Shown here one piece after another: positions 1 to 7,845 of a stretch of 64,000 nt of DNA. A program made the position numbers and the translations under genes. The stretch is from Streptomyces sp. AP-93 (GTDB taxonomy: Bacteria; Actinomycetota; Actinomycetes; Streptomycetales; Streptomycetaceae), in assembly GCF_022808175.1 (NCBI RefSeq), contig NZ_JALGBX010000004.1, positions 377,722-441,721 of the forward strand, written 5' to 3'. A model generated the notes under the pieces. That model made no database searches. It was given only the letters and a program-made list of their open reading frames with translations, and was not told the DNA's origin. The number at the start of each line of letters is the position of its first letter. Positions within the stretch are counted from its first letter, which is position 1.

Positions 1-1
1 G

Positions 2-469
2 CGGCGTGACGCCGAGAGGCTGGCTGCGCTGCGGATCACTCTGGCCGAGATCGATGCCCTGGACGACCGGCAGTTCGAGCATGCGCTGCGGGACCTGCTC
101 GTCCGCGACGGCTGGCCGGCACGCCGCGTGGGCGGCGGCGGTGACCAGGCCGCCGACGTCATCGGCGAGCACACCCACCGTGGGCGGATCGTCGTCCAGG
201 CCAAGCACACCCGGGTAGGCGGGAAGGTGGGGTCCTCCGTCATGTACGGGGTGAAGGGAACTGCAGGACCGGCCCACCGGGCCGACCACGCCGTCGTCGT
301 CACCAACGGCACCTTCACCCGGGACGCCATGGCCTGGGGCGACCGGCACAACGTCCACTGGGTCGACCGGGACCGACTCGGGCGCTGGGCGGAGAACGGC
401 ACCCCGCTGCACGAGCTCCTCGGACTGTCCGCACGCTCCCGCCGCGCCCGGCTCAAGCGCGCCGCGTAA
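2..469 (+). CDS. Mrr-type restriction endonuclease-like protein (5' end outside window)
   Basis: The frame is open from base 2 to the stop at 467-469, so the gene starts upstream of the window. The visible 155 residues form a compact Mrr_cat-like nuclease fold: a helix around RQFEHALRDLLVRDGW, then GGGGDQAADVI supplying the acidic metal ligand, then VVQAKH as the QxK half of the PD-(D/E)xK centre. Proteins of this family cleave (often methylated) DNA or act in phage defence; substrate cannot be told from sequence. It lies 36 bp before a second Mrr-like gene on the same strand, so the two are probably co-transcribed. The N-terminal specificity region is not visible. Confidence 0.75.
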   Translation, partial: RRDAERLAALRITLAEIDALDDRQFEHALRDLLVRDGWPARRVGGGGDQAADVIGEHTHRGRIVVQAKHTRVGGKVGSSVMYGVKGTAGPAHRADHAVVVTNGTFTRDAMAWGDRHNVHWVDRDRLGRWAENGTPLHELLGLSARSRRARLKRAA

Positions 470-505
470 CAGGCACTTCCCCATCATCATCGTCCCGGAG
501 GTGCG

Positions 506-1216
506 GTGTTCGACGAAGACGGGTCACTCGACCCGCTGCTGAAGGTCCTGCTGTACACCGTCCTTGCCCTGGCCATCGGCAAGATGGTGTGGGAGTGGCT
601 CACGAACGACGTCATCCAGTGGACCGTGGACCTGTGGGGCCTGGCCGCTGATCACCCGTGGTGGACCGGTCTCATCACCGCCACCGCGCTGCCCGTGATT
701 CTCCTGCTCGGAAAGATCCTTTCTCTCCTATTCGGCGCCGCCACCTACATCGGTCCGGACGAAAACTTCGCTGCTTCGCCGGACGATTCGACCGACCCGG
801 ACGTGCCGACCTTCAAGATGAAGCAGCTTGCCGCCATGAGTCCGACGGGCTTCGAGCAGGCGTGCGCCGATCTCCTGGTCCGGGACGGGTTCCGCCGCAC
901 ACTGCGGGTGGGCGGCGCCGGCGACCTCGGTGTGGACGTCACCGCCCGTGACCACGACGACCGCCTCCTGATCCTGCAATGCAAGCAGTATCAGAACCCG
1001 GTCGGCTCAGGTCACGTGCAGAAGTACAACGGAACGGCACGCCCACATCATGGAGCAGACGTCCCGATCATGATCGGCCTCAACGGCTTCACCCAGCCCG
1101 CGATCGACTTCGCCGCGCACCATGACCTCATCCTCATGGGCCGACCAGAGCTGAAGAGGTGGGCTCACGGCCAGCACCTATACGAGGTGCTGGGTATCTC
1201 GAGCTCAGCACAGTGA
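506..1216 (+). CDS. Membrane-anchored Mrr-type nuclease
   Basis: 236 residues from a GTG start preceded by CCGGAGG. Two hydrophobic segments (about residues 11-30 and 52-80) precede a cytoplasmic Mrr_cat domain (about 108-232). The catalytic signature is visible: D144 in LGVDVTA and Q158-C-K160 in LQCKQY. Mrr-like nucleases with N-terminal membrane helices are known in actinobacteria and are presumed defence or DNA-quality proteins; the role here is inference. It follows another Mrr-like gene, and its catalytic core (LLVRDGF, VGGAGD) resembles that neighbour, which suggests an old duplication in which only this copy shows the anchor. Confidence 0.75.
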   Translation: MFDEDGSLDPLLKVLLYTVLALAIGKMVWEWLTNDVIQWTVDLWGLAADHPWWTGLITATALPVILLLGKILSLLFGAATYIGPDENFAASPDDSTDPDVPTFKMKQLAAMSPTGFEQACADLLVRDGFRRTLRVGGAGDLGVDVTARDHDDRLLILQCKQYQNPVGSGHVQKYNGTARPHHGADVPIMIGLNGFTQPAIDFAAHHDLILMGRPELKRWAHGQHLYEVLGISSSAQ

Positions 1217-1309
1217 CGCCAGCCCGAACACCATGCCGCCTGCAGGGCCCCGGCGCACCCGTGAGCCCCGGACCCCCTCCCGGTCCGCCCACGTCGACTC
1301 GACCAACAC

Positions 1310-1347
1310 CCGTCCGGCCTTGTGTGCTTCCTCACAAGGCCGGACGG
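1310..1347 (+). terminator. Stem-loop terminator after the Mrr pair
   Basis: Perfect 15-bp inverted repeat: arm 1310-1324 (CCGTCCGGCCTTGTG) and arm 1333-1347, with an 8-nt loop TGCTTCCT. It lies 94 bp past the second Mrr stop. There is no T-tract, as usual for Streptomyces terminators. The rest of 1217-1442 shows no gene. Confidence 0.75.
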
Positions 1348-1442
1348 AGAAAGCATCACGATGCGCCGATGCAACGGGACACCGCCCCAAGCGGGATCCG
1401 CTCCGCAAAGCGACACGACCTGCGGGGGACACGGTCTGTGCG

Positions 1443-1652
1443 GAAACAAACCTGTTCCCGCTGCTCGTCGCCACCGACGCCCGGCAGTTCACCCTGCCGC
1501 TCGCACTGCGCACCCTGCGCGCCGACGAACAGGTCGGCGTGGGCGTACTGCTCGCCTCCGCGCTGCTCGCCCTGCTGCCCAGCGTCATCGCCTTCGTCGT
1601 CATGCAACGGCAGTTCATGCGCGGCCTGACCTCCGGCGCCGTCAAGGGCTGA
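1443..1652 (+). pseudogene. C-terminal remnant of a carbohydrate ABC-transporter permease
   Basis: About 69 codons in one frame ending at TGA 1650-1652. They resemble the last part of a MalG-type sugar permease: NLFPLLVATD, then TLPLALRTL, a final membrane helix (GVGVLLASALLALLPSVIAF) and the short cytoplasmic tail ending AVKG. No start, EAA loop or upstream helices exist; the sequence before about 1443 is unrelated. It sits 32 bp before the ketodeoxyglucarate dehydratase gene, so it is most likely the stump of the uronate importer that once preceded this operon, removed when the Mrr region joined here. Confidence 0.7.
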
Positions 1653-1684
1653 CACGCCCTCCCACTCACCCCCAAGGGGAACTC

Positions 1685-2655
1685 ATGCGCCTGCACGGGC
1701 TGTTGTCCTTTCCGCTGACCCCGTTCACCGACATCGACGAGCACGACGAGCACCACAAGCGCTCCAGCCACGACGACCACGACGACAAGGTCGACCTGGC
1801 CGTCTTCGCCGAACACCTGGAGCAGCAGATCGCCGCCGGGCCCGCCGGCCTCTTCGTGGCCTGCGGCACCGGCGAGTTCACCGCGCTGTCACCCGACGAG
1901 TACCGCGAGGTGATCGCCACCGCCGTACGGGTGGCCGACGGCCGGCTGCCGGTCGTGGCCGGCTGCGGCGGCGGGCCGCGGATGGCCCGCGAGTTCGCCG
2001 TGACCGCCGCCGAATGCGGGGCCGACGGGCTGCTGTTGCTGCCGCCGTACCTCATCTCCTCGACGCCCGCCGGCCTCGTCGGCCACATCCGCTACGTCGC
2101 CTCCGGCACCGAACTGCCGATCACCGTCTACCAGCGGGCCAACGCCGTCCTCGACGAGGCCGCCGCCCTGGCCCTGCTCGACATCCCCACCGTCACCGGG
2201 ATCAAGGACGGCCGGGGCGATGTGGACGCCATGCTCCGGCTGGTCACGGCCATCCGCAGCAGCGGCCACCCGCGCGCCGCCGAGTTCGGCTTCCTCAACG
2301 GGCTGCCCACGGCGGAGCTGTCCGTCCAGGCGTACGCGGCCATCGGCGTGGAGTGCTACTCCTCGGCCGTCCTCTGCTTCGCCCCGACATCGCCACCGCC
2401 TTCCACCTCGCGGTGCGCGCCGGCGACTCCGAGGCGGTGCGGGTGCTGCTCGCCGAGTTCTACCTGCCCTTCGTCGCCCTGCGCGACGCCGCCCCCGGCT
2501 ACGCGGTCGCCCTGGTCAAGGCGGGTGCCCGGCTGGCCGGGCTGGCCGTGGGACCCGTCCGGCCGCCGCTCGTGGACGCCTCCCCCGAGCACGAGCGGCA
2601 GCTGGCCGGCATCATCGCCCGGGGCCGGGCCGCGCTCGCCGGGCTGACGGTGTGA
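1685..2655 (+). pseudogene. 5-dehydro-4-deoxyglucarate dehydratase, single-base frameshift
   Basis: DapA-like (beta/alpha)8 lyase that converts 5-keto-4-deoxyglucarate to 2-oxoglutarate semialdehyde, the last cluster-encoded step of oxidative uronate breakdown. Y149 (ITVYQ) and Schiff-base K174 (GIKDGRGD) are present. The frame used from ATG 1685 (PPLTHP-like start with AGGGGAACTC ribosome site) is right up to residue 234 (CFAP); homology then continues in the -1 frame (DIATAFH...) to TGA 2653-2655. One missing base near 2384-2388 explains this. Either the gene is broken or the sequence has an error. Residues 18-35 form an unusual His/Asp-rich insertion. Corrected length is about 323 residues, normal for the family. 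Confidence 0.8.
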
Positions 2656-3896
2656 TGCGGATCGAGGAGGTCGTCATCACCCCGGTGGCGTTCCCCGACC
2701 CGCCGCTGCTCAACTCCGCCGGGGTGCACCAGCCGTGGGCGCTGCGGGCGATCGTGGAGCTGCGCTGCGGGGACGGCCTGGTCGGGCTCGGCGAGACCTA
2801 CGGGGACGCGCCGCACCTCGCCCTGCTCCGGGCGGCGGGCCCGGCCCTGGTGGGGCTGGACCCGTACGACACCCACGGGCTGCTGCGCCGCATCCGGGCC
2901 GTCCTGGGCGATGCCGACACCCCGGACCGGCACGGGCTGACCGGCGGGTCCAGCCCGCGCAAGACCACCCTGCGGGTGCTCAGCCCCTTCGAGGTGGCCT
3001 GCCTGGACCTCCAGGGACAGCTCGCCGGGCGGCCGGTCGTCGATCTGCTGGGCGGCCGGGTGCGGGACCGGGTGCCGTACGCGGCGTACCTCTTCTACAA
3101 ATGGGCCGGCTCCGATCCGTATGGGCAGGCACTCGACCCGGACGGCATCGTCGCGCAGGCCCGAGCCATGGTGGAGACGTACGGGTTCCGCTCGATCAAG
3201 CTCAAGGGCGGGGTACGGCCGCCGGGCGAGGAGATCGAGGCGGTCCGGGCCCTGCGGGACGCCTTCCCGGAGCACCCACTGCGACTTGATCCCAACCAGG
3301 CCTGGGGCGTGGAGACTTCCGTGAAGGTGGCCGCTGAGACCGCCGGTCTCCTGGAGTACCTGGAGGATCCGACGCCCGGGATCCCCGGCATGGCGGAGGT
3401 GGCCCGCTCGGCGTCCATGCCGCTGGCCACCAACATGGTCGTGGTGGGGCCGGACGACATCCCGGAGGGCTTCGGTCGGCGTGCGGTCGGCGTGGTGCTG
3501 GCCGACCACCACTACTGGGGCGGGCTCCGCAGGTCGGTCGAACTGGCCGCGGTCTGCGGGATGTTCGGCGTGGGGGTGTCCATGCACTCCAACAGTCACC
3601 TCGGCATCAGCCTGGCCGCCATGACGCATCTCGGCGCCTCGATACCGGAGTTGGCCTACGCGGCGGACACCCACACCCCCTGGCAGTGCGGGGTGGACGT
3701 GCTCGCCGAGCCGCTGGAGATCGCGGGAGGCTCGGTGGCGGTCCCCGACCGGCCGGGCCTCGGGGTGCGGCTGGATCCCGACGCCTTGGCCCGGCTGCAC
3801 GAGAACTACCTGCGCTGCGGCATCCGGGAGCGCGACGACACCGCGTACATGCGGACCTTCGACCCCTCCTACGAGAAGAGGCGCCCCCGATGGTGA
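2655..3896 (+). CDS. gudD: Glucarate dehydratase (enolase superfamily)
   Basis: 413 residues. Dehydrates D-glucarate (or galactarate) to 5-keto-4-deoxyglucarate. Enolase-superfamily features: KxK base at K182/K184 (IKLKGG), metal ligands D212 (LDPNQAW) and E237 (EYLEDPT), ATNM segment, and the His of SMHSNSHLGISLAA that pairs with the downstream Asp. These match GudD rather than mandelate racemase-type paralogues. The start is ATG 2655, overlapping the upstream TGA (TGATG); GTG 2652 is an in-frame alternative. It overlaps the next gene by 7 bp, so the genes form one operon. Preference for glucarate versus galactarate cannot be read from sequence. Confidence 0.85.
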   Translation: MRIEEVVITPVAFPDPPLLNSAGVHQPWALRAIVELRCGDGLVGLGETYGDAPHLALLRAAGPALVGLDPYDTHGLLRRIRAVLGDADTPDRHGLTGGSSPRKTTLRVLSPFEVACLDLQGQLAGRPVVDLLGGRVRDRVPYAAYLFYKWAGSDPYGQALDPDGIVAQARAMVETYGFRSIKLKGGVRPPGEEIEAVRALRDAFPEHPLRLDPNQAWGVETSVKVAAETAGLLEYLEDPTPGIPGMAEVARSASMPLATNMVVVGPDDIPEGFGRRAVGVVLADHHYWGGLRRSVELAAVCGMFGVGVSMHSNSHLGISLAAMTHLGASIPELAYAADTHTPWQCGVDVLAEPLEIAGGSVAVPDRPGLGVRLDPDALARLHENYLRCGIRERDDTAYMRTFDPSYEKRRPRW

Positions 3897-5059
3897 ACGC
3901 GGACAGCCCGACGGTGAACGCGGGCAGCCCGACGGTATCGGCTCACGCCTACCCCTGGGACGTCCTGGGCGACCCCGCCTTCGCCGACCGGGTGAGGGCC
4001 GCCGGGATCGACTCCGTGACGCTGGCGGTGACCTACCACTCCACCCGGGCCGCCACCCCCCTCCACCCCGGGCGCCGCTTCGTGCACGCCCGCCACGCGG
4101 CCCTCTACCGGCCGGTCCGGCCCGGGCCGTGGAGCGGACGGCGGCTCGTGCCGGCGGGGGCCGACTGGGTGGACGGACCCGATCCGGCCGGGGCCGCCGT
4201 CGCCGCCCTGGCCGCCGAGGGCGTCCCGGTCAGCGCGTGGCTGGTGCTCGCCCACAACAGCCGGCTCGGCATCCTGCACCCCTCCCTCGCCGTCACCAAC
4301 TGCTTCGGTGAGTCCTACCCCTACGCCCTGTGCCCCGGGCACCGGGAGGTGCGGGAGTTCTGCGCGACCCTCGCGGCCGAGGCCCTGCACGGGCTGCCGC
4401 CGGGCGCCGTGCAGGCGGTATCGCTGGAGTCCGCCGGACAGCTCGGGGCGGCGCACGCGGGGTGCCACGAGAAGACCGACGGCGCCTACCCGGCGGCGGT
4501 GCTGCGGGCCCTGTCCGTGTGCTGCTGCGGCGCGTGCCGGGAGGGATGGCGGCAGTCCGGCCTGGACGCGGACGAGGTGCTCGTCCTGCTGCGCCAGGCG
4601 GCGCGCACGGACGGGCCCGGGCTCCCACGGGAGGTGGCGGACGTACTGCTGCGGCTCCGGCACGCGGCGGCGGACGCGCTGCGCGGGGCGGTCCTGGCCG
4701 CCGTACGCGAGGCCCTCCCCGAGGCGTCCGTCACCTTGCACGCGCACCCCGACCCCTGGGCGACCGGCCCCTCGCCGGGCCTCACGGACCGGGCCGCCGC
4801 GGAGGTGGACTCCCTGCTGGTGCCGTGCTGGCCCACCGGGCCCGCGACCGCGGAACTGGTCCGCCGGGCCGCCGGGCGCGGGCCGGCGGTGGGCGCGTAC
4901 GTCACCGCCCTGCCGCCGGCCGACCCCGCCCTGCTACCCGGCCACGTACGGCGGCTGCGTGCCGCCGGGGCGAGCCGGCTGAGCCTGTACCACCTCGGTC
5001 TGCTGCCCGCAGGGCGGCTGCCGCTACTGGCCGATCTGGCAAAGGAGTTCCGCTCGTGA
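3890..5059 (+). CDS. Uncharacterised protein of the uronate operon
   Basis: 389 residues, family not recognised. The N-terminus carries two short near-repeats (VNADSPT, VNAGSPT). The body alternates hydrophobic strands and helices in a way that suggests a TIM-barrel, with LESAGQLGAAHAGCHEK, a Cys-rich loop SVCCCGAC and VTLHAHPDPW as distinctive points. No signal peptide or membrane segment is seen. It overlaps gudD by 7 bp and the uronate dehydrogenase by 4 bp (GTGA), so it is translationally coupled to both. By context it should act on an aldarate, lactone or oligouronide, perhaps as a hydrolase; that is inference only. Confidence 0.6.
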   Translation: MVNADSPTVNAGSPTVSAHAYPWDVLGDPAFADRVRAAGIDSVTLAVTYHSTRAATPLHPGRRFVHARHAALYRPVRPGPWSGRRLVPAGADWVDGPDPAGAAVAALAAEGVPVSAWLVLAHNSRLGILHPSLAVTNCFGESYPYALCPGHREVREFCATLAAEALHGLPPGAVQAVSLESAGQLGAAHAGCHEKTDGAYPAAVLRALSVCCCGACREGWRQSGLDADEVLVLLRQAARTDGPGLPREVADVLLRLRHAAADALRGAVLAAVREALPEASVTLHAHPDPWATGPSPGLTDRAAAEVDSLLVPCWPTGPATAELVRRAAGRGPAVGAYVTALPPADPALLPGHVRRLRAAGASRLSLYHLGLLPAGRLPLLADLAKEFRS

Positions 5060-5916
5060 ACCAGCCCCGCACCCTCCTCCTCACCGGCGCCGCGGGTGGC
5101 ATCGGCACCTTCCTGCGCACGAGCCTGCCCGGCTACGGGTACACGCTGCGCCTCGCCGACCTGAAGCCGGTCGAGGGGCCCGACGGCGCCGGGTCCCTGG
5201 TCTTCGACCTGGCCGACGCGGACGCGGTGCGCGCCGCGGTCCGGGGGGTCGACGCGGTCGTGCACCTCGGCGGGATCTCCCTGGAGGACCGCTTCGAGGC
5301 CGTCCTCGAAGCCAATGTCCGCGGGACGTACCACCTGTACGAGGCGGTACGCACGGAAGGCGTGCGCCGGGTCGTGTTCGCCAGCAGCAACCACGCCGTC
5401 GGGTACGTGCCGCTCGGCGGGGAGGCCCCGATAGGGAGCGCGATCCCCACCCGGCCGGACACGTACTACGGCCTGTCGAAGGCCTTCGGGGAGAACCTCG
5501 CCTCCCTCTACGCCGACAAGTACGGGGTGGAGACCGTCTCGATCCGGATCGGGTCCTGCTTCGCCGAGCCCCGAACGGTGCGGATGCTGGCCACCTGGCT
5601 CAGCCCCGCCGACTGCGCCCGCCTGGTCCACGCCGCGCTGACCGCGCCCGGGGTCGGCCACACCGTGGTGAACGGAATCAGTGCCAACACCCGCGCCTGG
5701 TGGGACCTCGCGGCGGCGCGGGCCCTGGGCTACGAGCCCCGGGACGACGCGGAGGTGTACGCGCAGGCGCTGCTCGCCGCGCACGGCGACCCGGGTCCGG
5801 ACCACGTGGACGCGCGCTACGTCGGCGGCTCCTTCACCCTGACCGACCCGCATCACCGCCCGTCACCGGCTCGCGGTCACGCGCCCCAAGTGACCGGGAG
5901 GCTCTTCACCCCGTAG
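5056..5916 (+). CDS. udh: NAD-dependent uronate dehydrogenase (extended SDR)
   Basis: 286 residues from GTG 5056. Oxidises D-galacturonate/D-glucuronate to the aldarolactone, the first step of the route completed by gudD and the ketodeoxyglucarate dehydratase. Rossmann motif TGAAGGIG (10-17), ADL acidic residue for NAD, S111 (FASSNH) and the YxxxK pair Y138/K142 (YYGLSK) are all present. Length and the LRLADL, SSNH and YGLSK blocks fit bacterial Udh. It is the last gene of the operon and overlaps the convergent P450 gene by 40 bp. Confidence 0.85.
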   Translation: MNQPRTLLLTGAAGGIGTFLRTSLPGYGYTLRLADLKPVEGPDGAGSLVFDLADADAVRAAVRGVDAVVHLGGISLEDRFEAVLEANVRGTYHLYEAVRTEGVRRVVFASSNHAVGYVPLGGEAPIGSAIPTRPDTYYGLSKAFGENLASLYADKYGVETVSIRIGSCFAEPRTVRMLATWLSPADCARLVHAALTAPGVGHTVVNGISANTRAWWDLAAARALGYEPRDDAEVYAQALLAAHGDPGPDHVDARYVGGSFTLTDPHHRPSPARGHAPQVTGRLFTP

Positions 5917-7073
5917 ATGTCCGCGGTCTCCGGGCGCAGGGCAACGTCTTCGGCCGGTACGGCCAGGCGCAGTGTGGGGAAGCGAGCCAGCAGCGCGGAG
6001 AACGCGACGCGCATCTCGATACGGGCCAACTGCGCACCCAGGCACAGGTGGATGCCGTGGCCGAAGGCCAGGTGCCCGCCCTCCTGCCGGTGGAGATCGA
6101 GCGCGTGGGGGTCCGCGTAGCGCTCGGGGTCGCGGTTGGCGGTGTTGTACGAGAGGACGACGGTGGTGCCGGCCTCGATGGTCTGGCCGCCCACCTCGAC
6201 GTCCTCCAGCGCGGTCCGCATGAACGTCTTGGCGACGCTCAGGTACCGCAGGAGCTCCTCCACGGCCTGGTCGATGAGCGCGGGATCGGCGCGCAGCGCT
6301 GCCAGCTGTTCCGGGTTCTGCAGCAGCGCGAAGGCCCCGAGGGCCAGCATGTTCGCGGTGGTGTCGAATCCGGCCGCCAGCAGGATCAGGCTGATCCCCT
6401 GCAGCTCCTCGTTCGTCAGGTCACTGTCGGCGAGTTCGCTGAGCACGTCGTCGGTGGGGTTCGCGCGCTTCGCGGCCACCAGCCCCGTGAGGTAGTTCTG
6501 GGTCGCGGTGTAGGCCGCTATCAGCTCCTCCTCGCCCGTCTCCCCGCCCATGAACGTGTCGATCTGCTCCTGGAAGGAGGCCCTGTCCTCGTACGGCACC
6601 CCCAGCAGCTCACAGATGATGACGGTGGGGATGGGCTTGGCGAACGCGGTCACCAGGTCCGCCGTCGGCCCGGCCTTCTCCATGGCGTCCAGGCAGTCGG
6701 TGGTGATCTGCTCGATGCGCTCGGTGAGCAGTCGCATCCGCCGTGCGGTGAACTTGCCCACCAGCGGCTTCCGGTAGCGCCCGTGCTGGGGTTCGTCCAT
6801 GAGGAGGAACTCCCCGGGCGGCGCCGCAGGGATCTCGAAGTCGACGACGTTCAGCAGCTCCCTGCGCGAGCTGAACCGCGGGTCGGCCAGGACCGACCTG
6901 ACCAGGTCGTACCCGGTGATCATCCAGCCGGATTTCCCGCCGGGATGGGTGTAGCGGCTTATGGGGCCGTGCCCGCGGGCCTCGATCAGCTCGGCCGGCG
7001 GATCGAAGGGACAACCGGGTCGACGCTCCGTCGGCAGCGTCGTAACAGTGTGCAGGGATTCATCCATGGCCAT
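5877..7073 (-). CDS. Cytochrome P450
   Basis: 398 residues, a soluble class I bacterial P450 of CYP107-like aspect. Motifs: I-helix AGFDTT, K-helix EELLR (ExxR), and heme loop FGHGIHLCLGAQLAR with the axial Cys. No membrane anchor. Start ATG 7073 is preceded by GAGGTGAGGA; an in-frame ATG lies two codons in. No ferredoxin or ferredoxin reductase gene is adjacent, so redox partners must come from elsewhere. Substrate unknown; it is convergent with udh and not clearly linked to either neighbour. Confidence 0.9.
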   Translation of the reverse strand: MAMDESLHTVTTLPTERRPGCPFDPPAELIEARGHGPISRYTHPGGKSGWMITGYDLVRSVLADPRFSSRRELLNVVDFEIPAAPPGEFLLMDEPQHGRYRKPLVGKFTARRMRLLTERIEQITTDCLDAMEKAGPTADLVTAFAKPIPTVIICELLGVPYEDRASFQEQIDTFMGGETGEEELIAAYTATQNYLTGLVAAKRANPTDDVLSELADSDLTNEELQGISLILLAAGFDTTANMLALGAFALLQNPEQLAALRADPALIDQAVEELLRYLSVAKTFMRTALEDVEVGGQTIEAGTTVVLSYNTANRDPERYADPHALDLHRQEGGHLAFGHGIHLCLGAQLARIEMRVAFSALLARFPTLRLAVPAEDVALRPETADIYGVKSLPVTWGA

Positions 7074-7460
7074 TCCTCACCTCGCGATAGTGCGCGTTCG
7101 ACACAACCCGAAAGTTACGTTGCGTTCAGGGCGACCGCAATCCGCCACGAGGCATAAGTGCAGGTGAACTGCGTGAAGTTGATGCAATGACGCTGGGCTC
7201 GAATGCAACGGCCCGTTGGGCTGAGAGGGCGGTGAAGGCGATGGCGGCGGGCCGCGGCGACTCACCGGCCGCAACGATTCCTGATGCCCTGCGGCCGGGG
7301 CGCCGTCAGTGATCCGTATGGACTTGGCCGCCCGTCGTCAAGGTCCCGTCATGGGGCGACCATCGGCGCGGGAAGCGGGGAAGCTTCGGTGTCGTGCCCC
7401 GGACTGCCTCCCCGCATCCGGGGCCTCACCTGCCACTCGTGGATCCTCTGGGAGGGCCCC
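7074..7460. other. 387-bp divergent intergenic region
   Basis: No gene is seen. It must hold the P450 promoter (leftward) and the promoter for the SAV_915/LysA-like pair (rightward), and it contains the 11-bp-period repeat at 7336-7354. Confidence 0.5.
7336..7354 (+). promoter_or_regulatory. 11-bp-period direct repeat upstream of SAV_915/LysA-like pair
   Basis: Half-sites CGTCAAGG (7336) and CGTCATGG (7347) are exactly 11 bp apart and end 107 bp before the ATG at 7461. Motif, orientation and distance resemble the repeats upstream of the kdp operon and the APC permease. Assignment to a KdpE-like regulator is inference; with only two half-sites chance is possible. Confidence 0.4.
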
Positions 7461-7832
7461 ATGTGTTTGTTCCAGTACGACGACGACCCGGAGCCGGAGC
7501 CGGAGCCTGAAGCACGCGTCCCGGCCGGACCCCTGTACGTACCGGTCCTGCCGGGAAGGGCGGAGGTGGTGGTACGGCTGTTCCGCACCCCGCTGGGAGC
7601 CCGTACCGCCGTGGGCTTCACGACCGCGGAGCGGCTGGCGGCCACGCTCGGCGCCGGGCGGCCCTGGATACGGCTCTCCGCGTCCGCGCTCCGTGCGATC
7701 GCCGGGCCCGTCGGAGCGTCGCTGCTGACGGTCGATCCGACGCTGACCGCTCCTGCGGCCGCCCCGGCGGCGACCGTTCCGGTCACCGCGCCAGTGCCGC
7801 AGGATCCCGACGTCGCTGCCCGGACCGCCTGA
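7461..7832 (+). CDS. SAV_915-like small protein
   Basis: 123 residues. An acidic Pro/Glu start (DDDPEPEPEPEAR) leads into a conserved-looking core, VVRLFRTPLGARTAVGFTT and a second block PWIRLSASALRAIAGPVG, then LTVDPTL and an Ala/Pro/Val-rich tail. The core matches what I recall of the Streptomyces SAV_915 family, which has no known function. No signal peptide or membrane helix. Start ATG 7461 has GGGAGGG nine bases upstream. Only 13 bp separate it from the LysA-like gene, so the two are probably one transcript. Confidence 0.6.
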   Translation: MCLFQYDDDPEPEPEPEARVPAGPLYVPVLPGRAEVVVRLFRTPLGARTAVGFTTAERLAATLGAGRPWIRLSASALRAIAGPVGASLLTVDPTLTAPAAAPAATVPVTAPVPQDPDVAARTA

Positions 7833-7845
7833 AGGGGAACGCACC

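Noticed and set aside
2371..2400. Programmed -1 frameshift in the dehydratase gene
   Set aside because: No slippery heptamer plus downstream structure is evident, and this family is not known to use recoding; a lost base is simpler.
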